A DNA stretch of 5,212 bases from an uncultured Lysobacteraceae bacterium (GTDB lineage Bacteria; Pseudomonadota; Gammaproteobacteria; Xanthomonadales; Rhodanobacteraceae), in NCBI GenBank assembly GCA_946482585.1, contig CAMLSI010000382.1, forward strand, positions 1 through 5,212, in the 5' to 3' direction. The notes below the pieces were generated by a model. That model was not told the origin of the DNA. It saw only the letters and a list, made by a program, of their open reading frames with translations, and ran no database searches. How positions within the stretch are numbered: position 1 is the stretch's first letter; each line of letters begins with the position of its first letter. The position numbers were made by a program, and so were the translations under genes. Below, piece after piece: positions 1 to 5,212 of the stretch.

Positions 1-3000
1 CGCATCCACGGCGAGTCTTCGCCCCAGGCGTCGGGGCGCCAGCTCATCTGCACGCTGCGATGCACGCGCTCCGGGTGCGGCATCATGATCGTGACGCGGC
101 CCTCGGCCGCCGTCAGGCCGGTCAGGCCGCCGACGGAACCGTTGGAATTGAGCGGGAAGGCTTCGGTCGCCTTGCCGCGGTTGTCGACGAAACGCAGGCA
201 GGGCTGCACGCGGCTGTAGTCGCTGCCCTGCGCGAACTCCGCATGCCCCTCGCCATGCGCGACGACGACCGGAATGCGCGAACCGGCCATGCCGCGCAGC
301 AGGATCGACGGCGACTCCATGACTTCGAGCGTGACGAAGCGCGCTTCGTACTGCTCCGACGCATTGCGGCGGAATTTCGGCCAGTAGTCCGCGCCCGGGA
401 TGATGTCCTTGAGGCTCGCGATCATCTGGCAACCGTTGCAGACCCCGAGCGCGAACCGCGCCGGATCGGCGAAGAACGCGGCGAACTGCGCGCGCAGTTC
501 CGGATTGAACAGGATCGAGGTGGCCCAGCCGCGGCCGGCGCCGAGCACGTCGCCATAGGAGAAACCGCCGCAGGCGGCGAGCCCCTGGAATTCGTCGAGA
601 CGACGGCGGCCGCTCTGCAGGTCGGACATGTGCACGTCGATCGCGTCGAACCCCGCACGCGTGAACGCCGCAGCCATTTCGATCTGGCCGTTGACGCCCT
701 GGTCGCGCAGCACGGCGACGCGCGGACGCGCGCCGCGCGCGATGAACGGCGCGGCCACGTCCTCGGCAGGATCGAAGGTGAGCTTGGTCGTGATGCCCGG
801 GTCGTCGCTGTCGCAGCGCCAGTCGAGCTCGCTGTCGGCGAGCACCGGGTTGTCGCGCAGCCGCTGTATCGCATGGCTGGTCTGCGACCAGGTGCGCATG
901 AGATCGCTCCAGTCCCAGCGTCCGATCGAATCGTCGCCGAGACGCAGGGCGATCTGCAGTTTTTCCTTGGGACGGCCGACCATGTGCGCGATGTCGGCGA
1001 GGCCGAAGCGGTCGAGCAGTGCCTTGAACGCAGCGACATCGTCGCGACGCACCTGTACCACCGCGCCGAGCTCTTCGCAGAACAGCGCGCGCAGCGTGTT
1101 CTCGGCCCAGCCGTCGAGGCCGATCGACAGGCCGCAATGGCCCGCGAACGCCATTTCGAGCAGGGTCACGAGCACGCCGCCGTCGGCACGGTCGTGATAC
1201 GCGAGCAGCAGGCCGTCGGCATTGGCCTGCTGGATGCAGGCGAAGAAATTCTTGAAGCGCGCGGCGTCGTCGAGATCCGGCGGCACGCCGCCGGAGCGGT
1301 TGAACACCTGCATCAGCGCCGAACCGCCGAGGCGGTTGCGACCGCCGCCGAGATCGATGAGCCAGAGTTCGGTCTCGCCCTTGTCCAGGCGCAGCTGCGG
1401 CGTCAGTGCGCGACGCACGTCCGGGACGCGCGCGAACGCCGACACGATCAGCGACACCGGCGCGATGGTCTTCTGTTCGCGCTCGCCGTCATGCCAGACC
1501 GTCTGCATCGACAGGGAATCCTTGCCGACCGGAATCGAGATGCCGAGTGCGGGACACAACTCCAGGCCGATCGCGCGCACCGCGTCGAACAGCGCGGCGT
1601 CCTGATGCGGGAAGTTCGCCGCGGCCATCCAGTTCGCCGACAGGCGCACTTCGCCGATGTCGGCGACCGGGGCCGCCGCGAGATTCGTCAGCGCTTCGCC
1701 GACGGCCATGCGCGCGGCATCGGCCGACGACAGCGCGGCCAGCGGCGTGCGTTCGCCCATCGCCATGGCTTCGCCGGCATAACCGTCGAAATCCGCGAGC
1801 GTGACTGCGCAGTCGGCCACCGGCACCTGCCATGGGCCGACCATCTGATCGCGCGAACACAGCCCCCCGACGCTGCGATCGCCGATCGTGATCAGGAAGG
1901 ATTTCGACCCGACCGCGGGGAACTGCAGCACGCGCTGCAGCGCATCGTTGAGGTTGATGCCGAGGCAATCCGACACGAGATCGACGCGCGGCGCCTTGCG
2001 TCTGGCGTCGCGGTGCATCTTCGGCGCCTTGCCGAACAGCACGTCCATCGGAAGATCGATGGCGACGTCCGCGCCGACAGCCGTCGCGGTGTCGACGCCG
2101 TAGCCGACCATCAGGTGCTGCTCGGCCGTCGCGGTGCCGACGACCGCGTACGGACAGCGCTCGCGCACGCAGATCGCTTCGAAGCGCGCGAGATCCGCGG
2201 GGCGCACGCCGAGCACGTAGCGTTCCTGCGATTCGTTGCACCAGAGCTGCATCGGCGACAGCGACGGATCGGCGCAGGGCACCTTGGCCAGATCGATGCG
2301 GCCGCCGACCTGCGAATCGTGCAGCAGTTCGGGAATCGCGTTGGACAGACCGCCCGCGCCGACGTCGTGCACGGTGACGATGGGATTGGTATCGCCGAGC
2401 TGCCAGCAATGATCGATGACTTCCTGGCAGCGGCGCTCCATTTCCGGGTTGTCGCGCTGCACCGAAGCGAAATCGAGTTCGGCCGAACTCGTGCCCGATG
2501 CGACCGACGAGGCCGCGCCGCCGCCGAGACCGATGAGCATGGCCGGGCCGCCGAGCACGACGACCGCATCGCCGGCCTGCAGAATACGTTTTTCCACATG
2601 TTGCGAACGCAAATTGGCGAGGCCGCCGGCGATCATGATCGGCTTGTCGTAGCCTCGGCGCAGACCCGGCAGGCCGGTTTCCTGCTCGTAGCTGCGGAAA
2701 TAGCCGCCCAGCGCGGGCCGGCCGAATTCGTTGTTGAACGAGGCCGCGCCGATCGGGCCGTCGCGCATGATCTCGAACGCGGTCGCCATGCGCGGCGGCA
2801 GCGGCCGCTCGGTTTCCCAGGGCCGCGCGAGCCCCGGGATGCGCAGGTGCGACACCGAGAACCCGGTCAGGCCGGCCTTGGGCTTGCCGCCGCGGCCGGT
2901 CGCGCCTTCGTCGCGGATCTCGCCGCCGGAGCCCGTCGATGCGCCCGGAAACGGCGCGATCGCGGTCGGGTGATTGTGGGTTTCGACCTTGATCGCGTAG

Positions 3001-3845
3001 TCGATGCGTTCTGCATGCGCGCGATAGACGCCGTCCGCGTCGGCGAAAAAGCGGCGGCCTTCGGTGCCTTCGATCACGGCCGCATTGTCGGCATAGGCCG
3101 ACAGCGTGTGCGCCGGCGAAACCTTGTGCGTGTTCTTGATCATCGCGAACAGCGATTGCGGCTGCGCCTCGCCGTCGACGTTCCAGCTCGCGTTGAACAC
3201 CTTGTGGCGGCAGTGCTCGGAATTGGCCTGCGCGAACATCATGAGTTCGGCGTCGCTGGGATCGCGGCCGAGTTCGGCATAGCGCGCGACGAGGTAGTCG
3301 ATTTCGTCCGGCGCGAGCGCAAGACCCAGACGCGCGTTCGCCTCGGCGAGGGCGGCCTGGGGATCGGCACCGAGTGCCACGCGGCCGAGATCGCCGGAGG
3401 TTCCCTCGAGAAACAGGTGCTCCGCGTCGGTCAGCGAGGTCAGTATCGACTGCGTCATCGGATCGTGCAGCACGCCGATCAGCGTAGTCCAGGCCGGGCT
3501 GCCGACCTTCGGCAAGTTCGAAACCTCGAAAGCGATGCCGCGTTCGACGCGGTCGATCGCGAATCCGCACCCCTTGAGGATATCGGTGGCCTTGCTCGAC
3601 CACGGCGAGATCGTACCGAGCCGCGGCACCGCCCAGAGGCTGGCCGGCCGTGCGGCGTCGGTGCGCGCCTCGAGCACCTGCGCCAGACGCTGGCGCATCG
3701 CGTCATCGGGAGCGCGCGCGGCGGCGAGCAGATAGACGTAGTGTGTCGAGACAACGCGGACGCCGGACGCCGACTCGGCCAACTGGCGATTCAGGCGATC
3801 GAGACGGAAGGCAGACAGGGCGCTTTGCCCGTCGAGGACGATCAT
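1..3845 (-). CDS. purL: Phosphoribosylformylglycinamidine synthase, single-chain large PurL (3' end cut by window edge)
   Basis: PurL makes FGAM from FGAR, ATP and glutamine, the fourth step of de novo purine synthesis, in the cytosol. I translated 1281 uninterrupted codons, which align end to end with remembered E. coli PurL (1295 aa). The N-terminal and linker part runs to about residue 220 and contains NSEHCRHK (208-215). The first synthetase half has [10 protein letters not shown] (286-295), a glycine-rich ATP segment (299-325), SFNNEFGRP (368-376), [16 protein letters not shown] (432-447) and [12 protein letters not shown] (492-503). The second half has IGDRS (654-658), GKDSLSM (774-780) and YHDRADGG (883-890). 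The glutamine amidotransferase domain starts near 1040, with nucleophile Cys1136 in GVCNGCQM and His1257/Glu1259 in MMPHPERV; the catalytic triad is therefore present. About 11 residues and the stop lie beyond position 1. I chose the start MIVLDG because it matches the family N-terminus; an in-frame ATG 14 codons upstream (3887) is the alternative. A weak GGAA lies 10 nt before the chosen start. As a large-type enzyme it carries its own amidotransferase domain, so no separate PurQ or PurS is expected. Confidence 0.98.
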   Translation of the reverse strand, partial: MIVLDGQSALSAFRLDRLNRQLAESASGVRVVSTHYVYLLAAARAPDDAMRQRLAQVLEARTDAARPASLWAVPRLGTISPWSSKATDILKGCGFAIDRVERGIAFEVSNLPKVGSPAWTTLIGVLHDPMTQSILTSLTDAEHLFLEGTSGDLGRVALGADPQAALAEANARLGLALAPDEIDYLVARYAELGRDPSDAELMMFAQANSEHCRHKVFNASWNVDGEAQPQSLFAMIKNTHKVSPAHTLSAYADNAAVIEGTEGRRFFADADGVYRAHAERIDYAIKVETHNHPTAIAPFPGASTGSGGEIRDEGATGRGGKPKAGLTGFSVSHLRIPGLARPWETERPLPPRMATAFEIMRDGPIGAASFNNEFGRPALGGYFRSYEQETGLPGLRRGYDKPIMIAGGLANLRSQHVEKRILQAGDAVVVLGGPAMLIGLGGGAASSVASGTSSAELDFASVQRDNPEMERRCQEVIDHCWQLGDTNPIVTVHDVGAGGLSNAIPELLHDSQVGGRIDLAKVPCADPSLSPMQLWCNESQERYVLGVRPADLARFEAICVRERCPYAVVGTATAEQHLMVGYGVDTATAVGADVAIDLPMDVLFGKAPKMHRDARRKAPRVDLVSDCLGINLNDALQRVLQFPAVGSKSFLITIGDRSVGGLCSRDQMVGPWQVPVADCAVTLADFDGYAGEAMAMGERTPLAALSSADAARMAVGEALTNLAAAPVADIGEVRLSANWMAAANFPHQDAALFDAVRAIGLELCPALGISIPVGKDSLSMQTVWHDGEREQKTIAPVSLIVSAFARVPDVRRALTPQLRLDKGETELWLIDLGGGRNRLGGSALMQVFNRSGGVPPDLDDAARFKNFFACIQQANADGLLLAYHDRADGGVLVTLLEMAFAGHCGLSIGLDGWAENTLRALFCEELGAVVQVRRDDVAAFKALLDRFGLADIAHMVGRPKEKLQIALRLGDDSIGRWDWSDLMRTWSQTSHAIQRLRDNPVLADSELDWRCDSDDPGITTKLTFDPAEDVAAPFIARGARPRVAVLRDQGVNGQIEMAAAFTRAGFDAIDVHMSDLQSGRRRLDEFQGLAACGGFSYGDVLGAGRGWATSILFNPELRAQFAAFFADPARFALGVCNGCQMIASLKDIIPGADYWPKFRRNASEQYEARFVTLEVMESPSILLRGMAGSRIPVVVAHGEGHAEFAQGSDYSRVQPCLRFVDNRGKATEAFPLNSNGSVGGLTGLTAAEGRVTIMMPHPERVHRSVQMSWRPDAWGEDSPWM

Positions 3846-3891
3846 GTAAAGGCCGTTCCGGAGCGGGGTTCTCAGAAGGGCGCGCATGATA
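3843..3891 (-). promoter_or_regulatory. Possible purL promoter -10 element and leader
   Basis: On the minus strand TATCAT (plus 3886-3891) matches five of six bases of the sigma-70 -10 hexamer and lies 40 nt before the purL ATG. That would give an untranslated leader of about 30-35 nt. No recognisable -35 hexamer lies 16-18 bp further upstream; that stretch is GC-rich (GGCGGC), so the call rests on one hexamer and on its position after the dsbC hairpin. The alternative purL ATG at 3887-3885 overlaps this element. If the element is a real -10, a transcript starting there could not encode the longer protein, which supports the start at 3845. I saw no E. coli-like PurR operator. Confidence 0.27.
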
Positions 3892-3943
3892 ACCGCTGCC
3901 GTCTGCCCGCCGCCATCGCCGCGAGGCATGGCCGCAGACGCGG

Positions 3944-3973
3944 AAACGGCGGCTGCGTCACCGCAGCCGCCGT
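3944..3973 (-). terminator. Hairpin terminator after dsbC
   Basis: The arms 3946-3957 (ACGGCGGCTGCG) and 3962-3973 (CGCAGCCGCCGT) are perfect reverse complements of 12 bp, separated by a 4-nt loop. Read on the minus strand, the hairpin begins 26 nt after the dsbC stop and is followed by TTTCC, so the T run is only three bases and one of them is in the stem. A very stable GC stem with a short T tract is common for intrinsic terminators in high-GC proteobacteria. It probably ends dsbC transcription and separates it from purL. It could instead protect the 3' end of a Rho-terminated transcript. Confidence 0.65.
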
Positions 3974-3998
3974 CCGAAACTACTTTTCCGACGGGTAC

Positions 3999-4730
3999 TT
4001 ACTTGGCCGAAACGAGGCTGTCGAGGCGCTGGCGCATGGCTTCCGGCGCAAGATAGCCGCCGATCTGCGTGCCGTCCGGCGCAATCACGGTCGGCGTGCC
4101 GTTGATGCCGACGCGGCGGCCGAGCTCGAATTCTTCGGCAATCGGGTTCTCGCAGGTCGCGTTCTTCGGGTCGGTACCCGATTTCGCATCGGTGAACGCC
4201 TTGTTGCGGTCGGTCGCACACCAGACCGAGACGGCCTTTTCGAACGACGGCGTACCCGGGCCCGAACGCGGGAACCACAGGTATTCCACGGCGATGCCCT
4301 GCTCGTTGTACTTGGCGATGTCGTGGTGCAGCTTGCGGCAGTAACCGCAGTCGATGTCGGTGAATACCGTCACCGTGTACTTCGGGTCCTTCGGCGCGAA
4401 GACGATGCGCTTGGACTTCGGCACCTGGTCGACGAGCTCCTTGCGGATGCCGCCGAGGCGCGCTTCGGTCAGATCCTTCTTCGAGGCCATGTCGAACAGG
4501 CTGCCCTGGAGCAGGTACTTGCCGTCGGCGCTGACGTAGACGACTTGGCCGCCGGTCACGACTTCGTAGAAGCCGGGCAGGCTGGACTTGGTCACGGAAT
4601 CGATCTTGGCCTGCGGCACCAGCGAGAGGATCGCGTCGCTGACGACCTTCGTCTCCTTCGCGTCGTCGGCAGCCAGCGTGGTGAAGGACGCCGCCGCGAG
4701 GGCGAGGGCCAGGGTGAGCTTCTTGAACAT
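3999..4730 (-). CDS. dsbC: Periplasmic thiol:disulfide interchange protein / disulfide isomerase DsbC
   Basis: DsbC is a homodimeric periplasmic isomerase that reshuffles wrong disulfides; in E. coli it is kept reduced by DsbD. This copy has 243 aa. Residues 1-20 (MFKKLTLALALAAASFTTLA) are a clear Sec signal peptide, with cleavage likely after Ala20 or Ala21. An N-terminal dimerisation domain (about 22-85) and a linker helix (about 86-108) lead into a thioredoxin-fold domain (about 112-243). The active site is CGYC at 128-131 (bases 4338-4349), and the cis-proline loop is GTPT at 211-214. Cys171 and Cys193 match the structural disulfide of E. coli DsbC: the spacing from the first active-site Cys (43) and between the pair (22) is the same. 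The same frame stays open 72 codons upstream to an ATG at 4946, but the signal peptide and the GAGGA ribosome site fix the start at 4730. DsbG is the main alternative, but CGYC with the extra Cys pair favours DsbC. The stop is TAA. Confidence 0.96.
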   Translation of the reverse strand: MFKKLTLALALAAASFTTLAADDAKETKVVSDAILSLVPQAKIDSVTKSSLPGFYEVVTGGQVVYVSADGKYLLQGSLFDMASKKDLTEARLGGIRKELVDQVPKSKRIVFAPKDPKYTVTVFTDIDCGYCRKLHHDIAKYNEQGIAVEYLWFPRSGPGTPSFEKAVSVWCATDRNKAFTDAKSGTDPKNATCENPIAEEFELGRRVGINGTPTVIAPDGTQIGGYLAPEAMRQRLDSLVSAK

Positions 4731-4736
4731 CGCGAA

Positions 4737-4741
4737 TCCTC
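4737..4741 (-). promoter_or_regulatory. dsbC ribosome binding site
   Basis: On the minus strand GAGGA lies 6 nt before the ATG at 4730. It is a good Shine-Dalgarno match at suitable spacing. It decides the start in favour of the Met that begins the signal peptide, against the in-frame ATG at 4946, which would bury the signal peptide 72 residues inside the protein. Confidence 0.8.
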
Positions 4742-4813
4742 GGAATAGGGTCGTTGGCCAGACCGTGACCGCGCCGGGTCGCGAAAGTTCAGCGCGCGGA
4801 CAGGTTGAAGGCG

Positions 4814-4853
4814 CGCAAGAGTGCCAAGCGTCCGCCGCGGCCGCAAGAGCGCC
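4814..4853. repeat. Short direct repeat pair in the dsbC leader
   Basis: CGCAAGAGTGCC (4814-4825) and CGCAAGAGCGCC (4842-4853) are direct copies with 11 of 12 bases identical, 28 bp apart from start to start. They lie 84-123 bp upstream of the dsbC start. Paired half-sites for a regulator are possible, but the spacing is not a whole number of helical turns and a chance match in GC-rich sequence is plausible. Confidence 0.4.
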
Positions 4854-4973
4854 GACTGCGACGCCGTTCTCTGTCGGCGGAACCCGTACCGGACTCAACG
4901 GCAGACCTGCCCGACGTGCACCGGATATAAAGGAATGACGCGGCACCGTCGCGATGGTTTCCTCGCCCGTCGC

Positions 4974-5212
4974 CTAGAAGCACTGGACCGGCTGTTCCTT
5001 GAGATCGACCAGATCCGGCATCTGCGCGCGCCAGGCGACCGGCCGCTGCGGGTCCTCGGCGAAATCGACCCAGTACACCGGCAGGTCCTCGGTGCGCTGC
5101 AGGAGTTGCGGCGAGAAGCCCAGTGCGGCGATCTCGTTGCGGCGGCGCTCGGCATTGGCCTGTTCGCGGAACAGGCCCAGCGAGATCGTGTTCTGCTGGT
5201 CGCCGGCGGTGA
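4974..5212 (-). CDS. C-terminal fragment of a SPOR-domain-like protein (5' part outside window)
   Basis: Only the last 78 codons and a TAG stop are present; the gene enters from the right edge. The readable part has NTISLGLFRE (7-16), an Arg/Ala-rich helix ANAERRRNEIAALGF (18-32), and then a strand RTEDLPVYWVDF (39-50). The order strand (LGLF), helix (ANAERR...LGF), strand (YWVDF) is the pattern of a SPOR domain, a roughly 70-residue fold that binds peptidoglycan stripped of stem peptides and is often found at the C-terminus of division or cell-wall proteins. The protein would then be exported or membrane-anchored with the SPOR domain in the periplasm, but no signal or membrane segment can be checked here. 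It ends in QCF, with a Cys next to last. The short fragment makes the family call tentative and gives no basis for a gene symbol. It lies 243 bp upstream of dsbC on the same strand. Confidence 0.7.
   Translation of the reverse strand, partial: TAGDQQNTISLGLFREQANAERRRNEIAALGFSPQLLQRTEDLPVYWVDFAEDPQRPVAWRAQMPDLVDLKEQPVQCF

Larger units (their letters stand above)
4731..4973 (-). other. Non-coding leader between the SPOR-type gene and dsbC
   Basis: These 243 bp carry no convincing gene: the short open frames show no recognisable protein and continue into shadow frames. The most AT-rich spot is TTTATATCC (minus; plus 4923-4931), which contains TATATC, a four-of-six match to a -10 hexamer, but no good -35 lies upstream. 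Downstream of it is a dyad GGCAG-GT-CTGCC (minus; plus 4900-4911), at about +7 to +18 if transcription starts there. A TTGGCA hexamer (plus 4822-4827) resembles a -35 box but has no matching -10. The length of the gap suggests that dsbC has its own promoter, which I cannot place firmly. Confidence 0.5.

Noticed and set aside
1489..3603. Minus-strand open frame of 704 codons in another frame inside purL
   Set aside because: It overlaps the purL frame, which reads as full-length PurL with all catalytic motifs. The alternative translation is Arg-rich and low in complexity with no domain, typical of a shadow frame in GC-rich DNA.
4731..4946. N-terminal extension of DsbC by 72 residues from an upstream in-frame ATG
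   Set aside because: The extension has no family similarity and would place the signal peptide internally. The ATG at 4730 has a good GAGGA site 6 nt upstream and begins a textbook signal peptide.
4931..4955. Terminator for the SPOR-type gene just after its stop (GACG-loop-CGTC followed by ATTCCTTTATAT on the minus strand)
   Set aside because: The stem is only 4 bp with a 6-nt loop and the following tract is mixed A/T, too weak to call an intrinsic terminator.
4895..5155. Minus-strand 86-codon open frame overlapping the end of the SPOR-type gene
   Set aside because: It is Ser/Arg-rich with no recognisable motif and overlaps a frame with clear SPOR-like structure, so it is a shadow.
1..5212. 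An undescribed system, mobile element, CRISPR array or RNA gene
   Set aside because: Nearly all bases are accounted for by two well-known complete or nearly complete genes and one fragment. I saw no terminal inverted repeats, transposase, repeat-spacer array or tRNA-like cloverleaf.

Overview
The window is ordinary chromosomal sequence from a high-GC proteobacterium. G+C is roughly two thirds by eye, and the codons TTA, CTA and TCA are absent from both main genes. All three genes are on the minus strand, so transcription runs from right to left. The single-chain 'large' PurL, a periplasmic DsbC and a SPOR-type protein together suggest a gammaproteobacterium. The gene order would fit the Xanthomonadales/Lysobacterales best, but that placement is inference from remembered gene order and protein similarity.

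Layout in the direction of transcription. (1) 5212-4974: the last 78 codons of a gene that starts outside the window; they resemble the end of a SPOR (peptidoglycan-binding) domain. (2) 4973-4731: a 243-bp non-coding leader with a near-perfect 12-bp direct repeat and a small dyad. (3) 4730-3999: dsbC, complete, with signal peptide, CGYC active site and the second structural disulfide. (4) 3998-3846: a 153-bp gap whose first part folds into a perfect 12-bp GC-rich hairpin with a short T run, the likely end of dsbC transcription. (5) 3845-1: purL, uninterrupted for 1281 codons and cut by the left edge about 11 codons before its expected end.

The genes do not form one pathway. The SPOR-type protein and DsbC both act in the envelope (division/cell wall, and disulfide isomerisation), whereas PurL is a cytosolic enzyme of purine synthesis. 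The hairpin and the separate purL leader suggest that dsbC and purL are separate transcription units that are merely adjacent.

I read the purL frame codon by codon and found no frameshift or stop. I found no mobile element, CRISPR array, RNA gene or undescribed system. The very long open frame on the plus strand (60-4748) is the codon-aligned antisense shadow of purL and dsbC. The findings are therefore modest: transcription boundaries, start choice, leader structure and gene order.
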